From assembly GCA_002633005.1 (NCBI GenBank), contig NMRA01000188.1:596377-660376 (forward strand): DNA of 64,000 bases. Reading direction: 5' to 3'. A program made the translations under genes and the position numbers. Of this stretch, positions 53,101 through 59,933 are shown piece after piece. Numbering within the stretch: the first letter of the stretch is position 1; the number at the start of each line of letters is the position of its first letter. The stretch comes from Phoronis australis (lineage: Eukaryota > Phoronida > Phoronidae). The notes beneath the pieces are model-generated. The model was not told the DNA's origin and did no database searches. It saw only the letters and a list, made by a program, of their open reading frames with translations.

Positions 53101-54937
53101 TTTACAACACGATATCTCAAGAAAGTCGGTAAGTAGGTTAATTACCCAGTGAAAGTGTCTCATTAACCTAGACAAACTTCAACAGTCATAGCAGTGTTAC
53201 TCACAGCAAGTCTCTGGCCTTTCCAGTCAAGTGTGCCAGTTTTAGGTCTCGATGATGTCTTTCTACAGCACAGTACATGTCCTTGAACTCTCGAGCTCCC
53301 ATCAACTGAATAAGACAGACACAGGAAACATAGTATCTTATTTGTTTGTTAAAAGCAATCCATTTTAAATCTCACTTCTTCACACGATCTTACCGTACAG
53401 TTCTAAAGAGTTCTGAAACAGAGCTGTATTGCGTAAATCCAAGACACTCGCAAAGCACTTGTGGAGAAACATGTCCCCTATCCCACAATGCAACATTCCA
53501 ACCAACAGTGGCCGCCATTATGCTAGGGTATGCTAGTAAGCTCTCAAGCGTACTGGCAAAACACTCAGCTTTTTATTGCTTGACTTTGCGTGTTCATGCT
53601 TTATAGTAAGTTTCTTGAATACAAAACACATGCGCCTTATACAGCTATAATGTGAAAAATTACCATCAGTAAAATCACCATAGTTGGCTTCCTTTAAGAT
53701 AGCAAGTTGGTACACGAATTCAGCAAGCATTACCACAAAGTTGGAATGAAGTCAACACATTGGTTGTCATTTAGTTGTATATTCATTGAATATGCAGGGC
53801 ATCAAAACCTGACAAGCAGTCACAGTAGGATTATACAGTCGCTCATCAGAGCTGGGGGCAGGTTTGGGTAAAAGTGGAGTACAGATGCCTCTTGAAAATG
53901 GCTGCCACTCAGCTTTCATTGAGTATTGTCAATGTTCCGTTATTCAGTGAAACCTGCAATGCTTATAACAGCCATTTTGAAGAAGGACCCGTTTACTCAA
54001 CCTTTACCACTGGTTTGATGTCATTATTTGATTTAGAATTATCAATGTCCAGGTTCGACTTACACTTCAATGTATACACATGAGCATCGTGGATTTGGAC
54101 ATGACTACAGGCCATCATTTGTAGACATATTTCCAACAATCAATGGATGTTAGAGCATTCAGATGAGTTGACACCGAGTTCGATTACGATTAAAATCATC
54201 TTTTTCTAGACATCATATTTCCGACCAAAATACAACCAAATATCGATGTTGCACTGACATCAGGTGGCTGCCCATGGAGTTAGCCTTGATTCAAAGCTAG
54301 AAAGCAGACTTGGGTAGACTGGCTGATGGCAAGAGGATTGACAGATAGATCAAGATGTAATGGATCGTCATCAACATAGTTCAAGTAGGTGAAAACTGAA
54401 ATTTGATATGTGAATGACCAAATGTCATCTCTGCACTGTAGTAATGTTGTGAATGTAAGTTTGTGTTGTCTCATCTTCCGTGATGTCTCGTATGTTTGTG
54501 AGTGTCCGTCAGTCTTTGTTAGTGGCCGGATATGTTATCAATATTAGTGTTGTCACTATGTGGCTGGAGCATCACGGGATTGTCCTGTCTCTCTCTCTCT
54601 TTTCTGGTCCTGCTTATGGCAGAATGTCTACGTACTGCTCTGCGAGTCTACAGTCTGCTATGAGTAAAAGTAAGACTGCATGAACCTATAGTACAATTTA
54701 CTACATTAGGAGCTAACATGATGGTAATTTGAATGCTCAAGGGCAAATTTCCCCAAGGTCAGCCTCAGTGAAGACAGGGCAACTTCACTAGGCGAGAACA
54801 CTTGCTATACATATTGAGTAACAAGCAGATTCAAGTTCTTTAAGCAGTGCAAGTTAACTTACCCAAGATTTTTTCAACGATTTCAAGCCATTCTCAACGA
54901 ACGACAGTTGATCGCTGACTTGCACCGAAACAGGCAT
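15037..54937 (-). CDS. Large IQ-motif protein, about 1525 residues in 30 exons
   Basis: Probable calmodulin-binding scaffold protein; exact family not recognised. I built the model exon by exon: all thirty use GT-AG introns, every phase agrees, and the total of 4578 bases is an exact multiple of three from ATG (54937) to TGA (15037). Exons (high to low): 54863-54937, 53205-53305, 52419-52496, 44567-44648, 44113-44283, 42116-42259, 39180-39375, 38122-38244, 36414-36545, 35411-35603, 34458-34551, 33950-34062, 31444-31620, 30518-30665, 29842-29957, 29124-29169, 27459-27613, 26770-26983, 25796-26210, 24495-24833, 23704-23850, 22512-22740, 22226-22327, 21555-21701, 21211-21279, 20538-20658, 19147-19291, 18284-18418, 17869-18024, 15037-15251. 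Order of parts: helical N-terminus (1-112), Ser/Pro/Lys-rich and acidic disordered middle (about 113-1080), IQ motifs near 1160, 1194 and 1290, a compact domain (about 1310-1450) and a charged coiled-coil tail (1455-1525). There is no signal peptide or membrane span, so it is probably cytosolic or cytoskeletal. A ciliary role is possible but unproven. Confidence 0.88.
15642..16930 (+). repeat. Dispersed repeat family B, copy 1 (about 1.3 kb)
   Basis: Aligns from end to end with 39852..41128 in the same orientation: TCCGAGGTCAAAGGTTACAA, GAGTCAACAAGATGTACA, AATTAAGTTAATTACGCA, TCAGTTGACATTACGA and CTTAAATTT-rich end parts all occur in the same order. On the minus strand both copies preserve a peptide-like ETAKCQIT in an open frame, so it may derive from a coding element, now decayed. 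It lies in the last intron of the IQ gene. Confidence 0.8.
17518..17858 (+). repeat. Long purine-rich tract
   Basis: About 340 bases almost entirely A and G on the plus strand, built from loose GAAGAAAATG and GGAAAG units. In the IQ gene transcript it is a pyrimidine tract beginning about ten bases inside the intron after exon 29. The plus-strand open frame through it (17643..17855) is low-complexity Lys/Glu and not a gene. Confidence 0.85.
17869..18024 (-). CDS. IQ gene exon 29 (residues 1403-1455)
   Basis: Acceptor ACTTATTGCAG, donor GTAATG, phase 1 on both sides. Hydrophobic and basic residues alternate as in a folded domain (GYTKKEMLEVTFQLFVPEG). It directly precedes a long pyrimidine tract in the transcript. 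Confidence 0.9.
18284..18418 (-). CDS. IQ gene exon 28 (residues 1358-1403)
   Basis: Acceptor TTGCCTAG, donor GTAGGT, phase 1 on both sides. The helix-loop-helix-like part LYFKECDLYPSQAEIDHAV resembles half of an EF-hand, but without a full calcium loop. Confidence 0.9.
18542..19080. mobile_element. Foldback element with arms of about 250 bases
   Basis: The left arm 18542..18789 and right arm 18818..19080 are near-complementary along their whole length, for instance AAGGCAACCGTTTTTCATGT against its complement near 19040..19075 and GAACTTATCAC against GTGATAAGTTC. A 28-base loop lies between. No transposase is encoded; it is a MITE-like or Foldback-type element in the intron between exons 28 and 27. 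Confidence 0.9.
19147..19291 (-). CDS. IQ gene exon 27 (residues 1310-1358)
   Basis: Acceptor TTTCCCCTAG, donor GTGAGT, phase 0 in and 1 out. A compact, conserved-looking region: WDKFVTDYKDLLARIQRR, then a Pro-containing loop and LNKFMDLKRR. Confidence 0.9.
20127..20482. mobile_element. tRNA-derived SINE pair in inverted orientation
   Basis: The right copy (about 20321..20482, plus) has tRNA-like parts: TCTGC and GCAGA closing a seven-base anticodon loop AAGGTGA, and a B-box-like GGTTTGAGTCC. It is followed by a body with GGGGCAGAAATCTTTTCAGA and GTGGCCAACAGGTGGCATG. The left copy (about 20127..20275) is the same body and tRNA head on the minus strand. Position 33 of the loop is A instead of T, so it is not a functional tRNA. 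The pair is just downstream of exon 27's acceptor side, in intron 26. Confidence 0.8.
20538..20658 (-). CDS. IQ gene exon 26 (residues 1269-1309), IQ motif 3
   Basis: Contains the best IQ motif, AAVIIQRHVRGWLVRRMF, wholly within one exon. Acceptor TTGTTCCAG, donor GTGAGT. Confidence 0.93.
21211..21279 (-). CDS. IQ gene exon 25 (residues 1246-1269)
   Basis: 69 bases, acceptor GTATTCCAG, donor GTAAGT. A short linker (KLAIIGPHVDMYE) between the second and third IQ motifs. Confidence 0.88.
   Translation of the reverse strand, partial: ECFKSQPGCFQVGYYWATCRYV
21382..21480. repeat. Nested small inverted repeat
   Basis: Outer arms AAAGGTCCTT and AAGGACCTTT enclose a perfect 11-bp stem CACACCCAGTT..AACTGGGTGTG with a six-base loop. 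It lies in the intron between exons 25 and 24. Confidence 0.7.
21555..21701 (-). CDS. IQ gene exon 24 (residues 1197-1246)
   Basis: Opens IYRGHLSRKK, completing IQ motif 2. The rest, FKAIQVENELARVEKAEAR, is a charged helix. Confidence 0.92.
22226..22327 (-). CDS. IQ gene exon 23 (residues 1163-1197), IQ motifs 1 and 2
   Basis: Starts FRGYAARNVYKKLL after IQRI, matching IQxxxRGxxxR, and ends AAIEIQR, the first half of the second motif. The same phase-2 intron splits both IQ motifs after the Gln-Arg codons, suggesting an ancestral exon duplication. Confidence 0.92.
22512..22740 (-). CDS. IQ gene exon 22 (residues 1087-1163), start of IQ motif 1
   Basis: Acceptor TCTCTGTAG, donor GTGAGT. The last residues, AVLMKQACAAVDIQR, form the first half of an IQ motif completed by exon 23. 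Confidence 0.9.
23704..23850 (-). CDS. IQ gene exon 21 (residues 1038-1087)
   Basis: Acceptor TTTGTTTTAG, donor GTATGT, phase 1 on both sides. A helical stretch (SIKIQKIGTKVEELAVEAVK) leads into the IQ region. Confidence 0.87.
24495..24833 (-). CDS. IQ gene exon 20 (residues 925-1038), Pro/His/Arg-rich
   Basis: The acceptor ACTGTTCCAG at 24834 is chosen because it fits the phase of exon 19; a further upstream AG does not. The open frame runs past the donor to a stop, so the donor AATG|GTTTGT is needed and matches the next exon's phase. Contains ENYCKTCRPNS and runs of Pro and His. Confidence 0.82.
24834..25795 (-). other. IQ gene introns with nothing recognised
   Basis: This intron holds only a small hairpin (GATGGTT..AACCATC near 25100). 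The same is true, with no feature seen, for the introns at 22741..23703, 26211..26769, 30666..31443, 34063..34457, 35604..36413, 36546..38121, 38245..39179, 42260..44112, 52497..53204 and 53306..54862. Confidence 0.6.
25796..26210 (-). CDS. IQ gene exon 19 (residues 787-925), acidic
   Basis: The largest exon. Acceptor AACTACAG, donor GTAAGT, phase 0 in and 1 out. Rich in Asp and Glu with almost no hydrophobic core (SEFGGDFDTGNPDDTF, MVEREQANLMV). Two DFD/DFS-type acidic-aromatic patches at the exon 18/19 border might bind a partner; this is inference. Confidence 0.87.
26770..26983 (-). CDS. IQ gene exon 18 (residues 715-786)
   Basis: Acceptor TCTGTTCCAG, donor GTAAAC, phase 2 in and 0 out. 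Disordered and acidic at the end: LPDINDLDEDLG. Confidence 0.87.
27020..27300 (+). repeat. Dispersed repeat family C, copy 1
   Basis: Shares with 34765..35035, in order and orientation, TTTTGGGCTT.GACG.GGTA, GCTTAGAAT, ATCATGGGTGT, CTGTCCCAGTTGGACTGT and AACAAAGAGTTTATGGT. Family unknown. Confidence 0.75.
27459..27613 (-). CDS. IQ gene exon 17 (residues 664-715)
   Basis: Acceptor CATTACAG, donor GTAGGC, phase 0 in and 2 out. Ser-rich start (SSASFSQRGLSASS), then SLLDTALRRNIATP. Confidence 0.85.
27896..27925. repeat. CA dinucleotide microsatellite
   Basis: About fourteen CA units following exon 16, repeated at the same place in the other allelic copy (near 29078..29107). Confidence 0.9.
27942..27987 (-). 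CDS. Second copy of IQ gene exon 16
   Basis: Identical in sequence to 29124..29169. Exons 15 and 16 together make 162 bases, so splicing in both copies would stay in frame, which hides the artefact from automatic gene prediction. Confidence 0.7.
28657..28772 (-). CDS. Second copy of IQ gene exon 15
   Basis: Same peptide as 29842..29957 except for Ser in place of Asn near the end, and a GTTAGT instead of a GTTTGT donor. Probably the other allele, not a separate exon of the mature transcript. Confidence 0.7.
29124..29169 (-). CDS. IQ gene exon 16 (residues 648-663)
   Basis: A 46-base exon, acceptor TATTTCAG, donor GTAAGT. It encodes VGYSAADQEESLYKL. A CA dinucleotide run lies just downstream in the intron. 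Confidence 0.87.
29842..29957 (-). CDS. IQ gene exon 15 (residues 610-648)
   Basis: Acceptor ATTGTTACAG, donor GTTTGT, phase 0 in and 2 out. It ends GKGDN, where the other allele has GKGDS. Contains VNQLVQVQYL. Confidence 0.87.
30518..30665 (-). CDS. IQ gene exon 14 (residues 560-609)
   Basis: Acceptor TACGTGCAG, donor GTGAGA, phase 2 in and 0 out. Strongly basic: VKKLKQIQSLRTQ and QEKWQTKK. Confidence 0.87.
31444..31620 (-). CDS. IQ gene exon 13 (residues 501-560)
   Basis: Acceptor TTCTTTTCAG, donor GTATGA, phase 2 on both sides. Hydrophilic, with a short hydrophobic patch VSSLLQAVDW. Confidence 0.87.
32039..33444. repeat. Perfect 32-bp minisatellite, about 44 copies
   Basis: The unit starts GCAATAAATCTATATG and ends TACTCCCAATA, 32 bases. 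43 full copies and one of 30 bases run without a visible substitution, ending in an N at 33445. It lies in the intron between exons 13 and 12 of the IQ gene. Uniformity over 1.4 kb together with the gap suggests that the true array is longer and was truncated in assembly. Confidence 0.97.
33447..33835. mobile_element. Non-autonomous repeat with CGGA tract and terminal hairpin
   Basis: Two diverged monomers of about 135 bases follow one another (33447..33583 and 33588..33722). Each opens with TGGCCACTAGGTGGC-like sequence, includes CGAATCCATCCGAAA-like sequence and ends with CCAAATTTCATGAA and GGACTTTTGAAGAT-like sequence. A CGGA/CGCCGGA tetranucleotide tract follows at 33722..33787, then a perfect-looking hairpin ATAATGCGTCCACATAT with its complement ATGTGGGCGCATAAT at 33796..33831. 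This resembles tandem-subunit repeats seen in marine invertebrate genomes. The family is not identified. Confidence 0.7.
33950..34062 (-). CDS. IQ gene exon 12 (residues 464-501)
   Basis: Acceptor ATTATGTAG, donor GTGAGT, phase 0 in and 2 out. Ser/Pro/Thr-rich and basic (SISRPQTAPVTLKRQTT); likely disordered. Confidence 0.85.
34458..34551 (-). CDS. IQ gene exon 11 (residues 432-463)
   Basis: Acceptor TTCATAG, donor GTGAGT, phase 2 in and 0 out. It encodes VLNMVDDVSNTMVSRKEK, a probable amphipathic helix. Confidence 0.85.
34765..35035 (+). repeat. Dispersed repeat family C, copy 2
   Basis: Partner of 27020..27300, in the intron between exons 11 and 10 of the IQ gene. The near-identical core CTGTCCCAGTTGGACTGT is the strongest shared block. 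Confidence 0.75.
35411..35603 (-). CDS. IQ gene exon 10 (residues 368-432)
   Basis: Of two nearby AG sites only the inner one (GGGTAG) keeps the phase. The segment IIAQSLERFYKTAENYY is helical and aromatic, followed by a basic Pro-rich stretch. Donor GTATGT. Confidence 0.82.
36414..36545 (-). CDS. IQ gene exon 9 (residues 324-368)
   Basis: Two frames are open through this exon. Splice phase from both neighbours selects the Ser/Glu-rich reading (SAHESGETPEDN) over the Val/Arg-rich one. Acceptor CTCTACCAG, donor GTAAGC. Confidence 0.78.
38122..38244 (-). CDS. IQ gene exon 8 (residues 283-324)
   Basis: Acceptor TTTGATTTAG, donor GTAGGC, phase 1 on both sides. A helical, Glu/Lys/Gln-rich segment around EKLAEWKNYQEEQKRQQ looks like a short coiled coil. 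Confidence 0.88.
39180..39375 (-). CDS. IQ gene exon 7 (residues 218-283)
   Basis: Acceptor CTTTTTAG, donor GTGAAT, phase 0 in and 1 out. Acidic and Asn/Ser-rich (SYDDQQEALPDSNND), followed by a short hydrophobic stretch KIQIDVP. Confidence 0.85.
39852..41128 (+). repeat. Dispersed repeat family B, copy 2
   Basis: Counterpart of 15642..16930, in the intron between exons 7 and 6 of the same gene. Divergence spread evenly along the length points to two old insertions of one family rather than a local duplication. Confidence 0.8.
42116..42259 (-). CDS. IQ gene exon 6 (residues 170-217)
   Basis: Exactly 48 codons, phase 0 on both sides, acceptor TTTCTTCAG, donor GTACGT. Pro/Ser-rich, with PPKPSRPKSA; probably disordered. 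Confidence 0.88.
44113..44283 (-). CDS. IQ gene exon 5 (residues 113-169)
   Basis: Two acceptors are possible. The one at GTTTCTTCAG directly before 44283 keeps phase 0; the one upstream near 44312 would hit a stop, so the inner site is chosen. The product goes from basic (HFGKKYQKEKG) to acidic (LSFGEEIYELGEE). Donor GTTAGT. Confidence 0.85.
44567..44648 (-). CDS. IQ gene exon 4 (residues 85-112)
   Basis: Acceptor TTTTTTAG, donor GTAAGT, phase 2 in and 0 out. Of the three frames only one is open. It is basic at the start (KRSKQRQDLKK), then IYSWYQANKHVLH. Confidence 0.88.
44649..47939 (-). other. Distal part of IQ gene intron 3
   Basis: AT-rich, with no supported exon or clear mobile element. 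A short CA-rich run lies just past the end of this part, near 48025..48050. Confidence 0.5.
47940..49380 (-). mobile_element. Decayed, 5'-truncated LINE (3' part of ORF2)
   Basis: The frame at 48116..48715 has the zinc-knuckle signature found after the reverse transcriptase of L1/Jockey-like elements (zf-RVT): C78, C81, H89 and C94, within CPYC..NTEHMFFLC. Upstream, 48784..48975 reads in another frame with FAKNGLCFINDFLD followed by LSWKVLKAKY, also typical of this region. 49150..49330 still shows FYPQYILKNYGGELLW-like coding. Stops and frameshifts throughout show that it is dead. The reverse-transcriptase core is absent. A palindrome at 48956..49076 interrupts the reading. Confidence 0.8.
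48956..49076. repeat. 121-bp palindrome with hammerhead-like core
   Basis: Two arms of about 60 bases, from GCACAAATAAAAAAGTT to its complement AACTTTTTTATTTGTGC, meet at TGATCCTGATGA. The plus arm contains CTGATGA (49017), a GTC..GAC stem and GAAAC (49040), in the order and spacing of a hammerhead ribozyme core, with one extra base before stem II. The other arm has the same motif, degraded. Confidence 0.75.
49444..49855 (-). pseudogene. THAP zinc-finger domain, frameshifted relic
   Basis: The open frame at 49553..49855 encodes a recognisable THAP-type C2CH finger: C8 and C13, then C64 and H67, with the conserved Pro30 in FRFPRE, Trp39 and Phe73 (YSDFTDDR). The family normally ends with an AVPTF-like box. 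A matching DVAPSVF is present, but in a different frame (49444..49671), so a frameshift separates the finger from its closing box near 49600. THAP fingers bind DNA and occur in host genes and in P-element-type transposases. Lying alone in an intron of the IQ gene on the same strand, with no further exons that I could find, it is most likely a transposase relic. A sequencing error in a real exon is the alternative. Confidence 0.65.
49856..52418 (-). other. Proximal part of IQ gene intron 3
   Basis: Contains several open frames of 70 to 110 codons (50048..51067, mostly minus strand) with no recognisable domain and no linked splice pattern. 50600..51180 is GC-richer than its surroundings. I cannot support a gene here. 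Confidence 0.4.
52419..52496 (-). CDS. IQ gene exon 3 (residues 59-85)
   Basis: Acceptor TTTTGCAG, donor GTGAGT, phase 2 in and out. It continues the helical region with FYNILIKMMVEVHT. It is followed by the longest intron of the gene (44649..52418). Confidence 0.9.
53205..53305 (-). CDS. IQ gene exon 2 (residues 26-59)
   Basis: Acceptor TTATTCAG, donor GTGAGT, phase 0 in and phase 2 out. It encodes a strongly helical, charged segment around AVERHHRDLKLAHL. Confidence 0.9.
54863..54937 (-). CDS. IQ gene exon 1 (residues 1-25)
   Basis: The start ATG sits in GCAAAAATGC, a purine at -3. The exon ends in TGG before GTAAGT, phase 0. The peptide begins MPVSVQVSDQ and turns basic (LKSLKKSW). Confidence 0.85.
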
Positions 54938-57900
54938 TTTTGCGGCTGTTATATGGGCAGAGAGGAGCAGGCGTGTATCTTAACAACAAGGCGATGGACA
55001 AGTGGCAACTGGAATTCCATCCTAGCCATCTTCAGTGATTAGCTTTTGCGTAAACATGACTGAATATTGATGACTTAGTTGTTATTGACTTTACCGTAAT
55101 TACGCAGCTGGATCAGATGGGGGCGCTGTGATTGCGGAGACAAAACTTTGAAAAGTTCTACATCGCTACCGAAATCAGTACACTAGCATAAAATCGTTCA
55201 TCCGGTTAACTCCGTCGCCACTGGAGTCAAAATACTTATAGAAACAACGGAACTATGATCAATTTTCTACTTTGTAAATCCTTGGTGCACTTTTCCTCAA
55301 GACACGGGACTTATGTTGCCCCCAAACATTCCGGTCACGTGGTATATGGGAGATAATTTCTTAGTTTAATCAAACGGCAGGAGGTGTCACCACAGAACAG
55401 GCGTATGCTTGCACATGACAAGTATGTTGATCCTCATGTGAGGGCTGGGGGTAACTTCATTTTTATCCTAAATACGAACATTTCGGCTCTACAACTACGA
55501 ATACATTTTTTTCGTTTTGATTAATATAAAAAACACGCATAATCCGAATTTGGGCATGAGGAACCCCGCAGGGGTCAACTGAGAAGCCCCAAGAGCGGCT
55601 TCGGCTTTCGGCTAGAAATTTGGCCCGGTCTCAGTCTAATTTAAGCACAGAAAATTCCGTCAAAACTTATTCCCATTCAACATCATATGATCACTTAGGC
55701 TTATTCTGCTGTCATGGGACGTGCGTCTCTGATGGAGAACATGATCGCCATATCTGCGACTAAGTAGGTGACTTCTCGATTGACCGATACAGCGGAACGG
55801 GGTTCACTTTTGTCTGGACTCAGTCTACAAAACGGTACATGAATTTTGCAGCAGAAATCTACGAGAAGCCGACTTGTGGTGTTAAAAACAAAAAGATTGC
55901 ACACGTATTCAATAACAATTTTTCATGAGTAAACAGTCTTCTAGTATGGGTCTCTTTTAATCGCGTTCTTTTTGTCACACGGTGTGAGGGGTGGAGTGGT
56001 TAGCTGATTCTCTGAAAGGGGGGGCAGTTCTAGTTCTATTTCTCAGCATATTTCTCCGGTAATTAAATTCATCGGAAGCTCGGAAAAATAATAAGAAAAG
56101 CGCAAATGCATGCAACATTAAGTTGTTACAACGATGTTTTGCGTGGTTTTGCGTTTTTGCTAGTTTTTTGCTTACGGAGGCATCAGTAGGGAGTGCTTAT
56201 CTGAGTAAAGTCGCCTTCTCTAACCGTGACGTGTCTCCTCAGAGTCCCTGAGTACGAGAGATTGTGTATTCAGTGCCTATTATAACCCAGTACGTCCCAC
56301 CATTCAGTAGTTTCGTATAAGTAAGTACTACGTTATTGTGCTGATAAATGCAATCATTGGTAAACTTTAAAGGAAACTTCTTATTGAAGATAGAAAGAAA
56401 TGGCCCGTGGTCGGAAACAAATCTAGTCATTTGTTTTCCTTGCACATTGAAGCGGGAGGGACAGACAGCCTCCTGACATGGTGAAAAAACGACTGCATCC
56501 CGTTTATAGACCTTTAAGCACTAACTGCAGCGAATCTATGAATTTTGGGACGGGGTGTTTACTGGATCATTTTCGACTCACCCCTTGTTTGAACAAAAAC
56601 GAAAAATACGTCGACGACTGCCACTATCGCAAACTTTTGCAAATTGTGGTGGCTCCATCTGGCGGCGGCGTAGACCCAACATTTCATTTTTCAATTTAGT
56701 GACCAATTTCAATAGTCCGTAATAAATTGTCCTTGGAAGAACTACATAAAATTTCGTAATCCCGTCCAAACCCTGCCCACGTTCTCTTACCCAACAACAA
56801 TCTGGACAAAGAGACCCACTGGTCAGCCAGTCTATGTACATGTAGGCCAATACACAGCGTGTGGCCAGTTCAGTAATGTTCTTCAAAGGAGTTCTTATCT
56901 AGTCGTTACATTGTAAGTCAGTGTTGTGTGAAAGAATGATAATCGATTTATTAATTGATAACATACGTGAATTGGCTACAAATAGGATACTGTGCCCGTC
57001 CGGTCAGTCATGTGTGGTCAGTTAGGGATGGTACATATAAATGAAGTTGTTAAAGGACTTTAAGAGTGTCTGGTGTGTACAATTGACCGAGGGTTCTTGG
57101 TACCAATAAGTACAGTTAGATAAATCCAAAAACAATACCATGCTTTTCATACATCATAACAACTTTGGGGAACTCTACAAACAGAATTGACAAACTGGCT
57201 GAGAAAGAAGGCCCGCGGCCACATGTTAAGGGGAGATGTGTGAATGTAATTCTCAGCAGTTTTATCACGTTATTTCATCAAACCCCCAACCACTTTGATC
57301 AAGTAAAGTCCCACTCTGCAGGCGGGTCGGAACGATCGGTAAACGTAGACGCTCAAATAGGCAAACATATTTGGGCGCACCAGTCGACTTAATGTCATGC
57401 TACATGCACCAACTAACTCTTTCGTCCTCTTACAAACTTCATAACTTCCTCTACCCGGCTGTCAGTAACACTTTTCACCCGTGAACCTCCCCCACCCCCC
57501 GTTGCCAGTCAGATTTTCACCGACTCATAAAACATAAATATTGCCGTGAGCACCTTTTCCGGACCCTCGGCTTTCTGCAGCGCAGCATTTTTTTATTTTT
57601 GTATTTCCAGTTCAATTTGTTCAGTTTTCAACAAGTAAATTGCTCATTTTGGTCATAACGATAAAATCAAACTAGGACAAATGTGTATGCAGACCCTGAA
57701 AGGATACATTGTATCTCATCCTACAACTATTCACCAATAGCAATGCCTCATTTATGGAGGTGAATATTCGTTTAATTATTCATAAACACCCAGTTGCTCC
57801 AACACTGCGGGGAGATAAGAAGACACGAAACTTCGTGCAGTAAATGGTCGTTCATGTGAGGATTCGGATTTGGTCTCGCCCGACCCCCCGGGCATGAACA

Positions 57901-59800
57901 AAATAACAACGGTGTCATGGCGTTTTTGAGCAGTCACGAACGCCTGTCCTTTGTATAGTATGGTCGGGACTCTTTGACACAACTTGGAAATTGGGTAGTA
58001 GGATTGAATATTTCCACCTGACCATTCCTCCACCGAAATCCGTGGATCCGCCAATGTCGTTATATGATGAGTTTTATTAGACTTTACATGTATGTGTTTA
58101 AATAAATGGGTTAACAACCTCTCAAAGATACGACAGAAAATGTGTGTGGAGTGGTATGAAATATTTCAACACAAGGAATCTGGCACAAGCCAATAAAGTC
58201 AACTATCCACAGTTACTATGGTAATAGTGCAACATTTTCACAGTTACTATGGTAATATTGCAACATTTTCGATTCAGTTAATAATTGCAAACAACGGCAA
58301 TTTCGTATTTGATATATTTATATTTTTACTGAAAGTCTAAGTAAGCGACATTCTTTTAGAATAAATAAATATACATACTAAATTATCTAACATTTGTATA
58401 TCGAGATGACAAAAAGTATTGTAAGGAAATTATTTTTATCGAACTACTGATTGACAATTCTGATGAAGTCCTTAGATTTCATCGTAAACTGAAAGATCTG
58501 TCTAAAGCATTATGAAGTCAGAAAAATCACAATCACGGAGATGATATTTTAATATTGACTTGTTGAGACACCACATGAAATAATGAAATACAAATGTGTT
58601 AATTAGTGAATATCATATATGAACGGCGTACATGTATAATCAGTTCAGAAGATACATGTATGTCTAAGAATTACTTGAATCTAATGTAACAGCTTTTTGT
58701 CTATACCTCGTTTTGGGAACGAATTTTGACGTATGTACAAATAATAGCCGGAATTTGTAGAAAATGGGACATGGCGTTTTTCTAAGTCGTCGATTTCATG
58801 AAAGCGTGCCGCCGTTTGTCTCTAATTATGCACCATCGTCGCAGAGCTTTGCTAGTCAAACCTATCAGCCACGCTTATCGTTATTTTAAGTCTAGACATT
58901 TTTGTATTGAAAGGGGTATCCATGGAACGAGTGATGAAAGATCGTATTGACAATTTATTTACAAATTATACAGATACAGAATTGTGGGCTGTTGTAGTGA
59001 GATACGATTCTGGCAAGACTGGGGTTTAGATTTTCCGTTGAAATCCATGTTACATTTAATGAAAACCTTTTAAAAACTACAAAAGGTATTTTGTTTACAC
59101 TGTGCAAATTTATATCAAATTTATAGCATAGAAACGACAAAGGTTACAGACTTGACTTGGTTACTCTTTGAATGGCCGCCAAAACATTTTCAAAAAGGGG
59201 TGTTTAATGTAATTTGCCCACAAAAGAAAGGATTTCCGTGTAAAAAATGAAACCACTTGGACGTTGTATAGGAAAAACATTTCCCTAAAAACAAAGCAAT
59301 AAAATCTTTCAACTTGATTGTCGTAAGAAGTTGCCTTTTTAACTTCTGATTTAGAGGACTCCCCGTGTGAAATAGATCTGTCCAATAGCTGTTCTCAGCA
59401 TCCGTTTCATGAAAGTCAGCTTGTTCGTGAGTAAACACATTGACGGCTCAACATCTGATAAGACTGAGAACTTCGAGGCCATAAAGCTCTACATAAACCA
59501 TGGCTGCATCGTCAAATGTCTTTGCCGGTCTTTGGTAAAATTCACTGAGTACCCATTAAAGAGTTTACGTGATTTTACGACCAAAACAAACATTTCTGAA
59601 TCGTACCACTATATTCGCACGCCGTAGTCTTTGTTCGTTTACGTGGGAGACGTGAAAATGCTCGGAGCGAATACGACGGAACAACCCGCTTCGCCCAAAC
59701 AGATACGACCTAAAAGAAGACCGATCTGAGAATCGTTTGTAAATAAAGTAACCCAATAAAGTTTGGATATTCCAACGGAACTTACATATCTCACGGCAAT
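54938..59800. other. Intergenic region between the divergent IQ gene and Cdx
   Basis: No supported exon. A minus-strand open frame of 113 codons at 57776..58117 has no recognisable domain. GC-richer stretches lie near 55100..55900. It presumably contains the 5' untranslated region of the IQ gene just above 54937, and candidate regulatory DNA for both genes. Confidence 0.55.
58209..58270. promoter_or_regulatory. Two tandem RFX-like X-boxes
   Basis: GTTACTATGGTAAT occurs at 58212..58225 and again at 58243..58256 inside a 31-base direct repeat. It fits the RFX X-box form GTNRCC-N2-RGYAAC with one mismatch in each half-site. RFX factors drive ciliary genes. It is about 3.3 kb upstream of the IQ gene, which is far for a proximal X-box, so function is only a possibility. 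Confidence 0.35.
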
Positions 59801-59818
59801 TAGTCATCGGCAATTCTG

Positions 59819-59933
59819 ATTGGATACGTGACAGCTGACGTCATCAAATGGAGTTCTCCCTGCATCAACCCAGGTAAACAATCGCCAAGTTGGCGGTCAG
59901 ATTCATATCTCTTTGTACTCAGGAAGATAAAAG
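59819..59933 (+). promoter_or_regulatory. Candidate Cdx promoter: CCAAT, CRE and TATA-like boxes
   Basis: An inverted CCAAT (ATTGG, 59819) is followed by an E-box CAGCTG (59832) overlapping a perfect palindromic CRE, TGACGTCA (59836..59843), and then by GATAAAAG (59926), usable as a weak TATA box. The start codon follows about 80 bases later, so transcription would begin near 59955. NF-Y and CREB/ATF binding are inferred from motifs. Confidence 0.5.

Noticed and set aside
57776-58117. 113-codon minus-strand open frame in the intergenic region
   Set aside because: No domain, no splice context linking it to other exons and no start-site context; probably chance in a GC-richer stretch.
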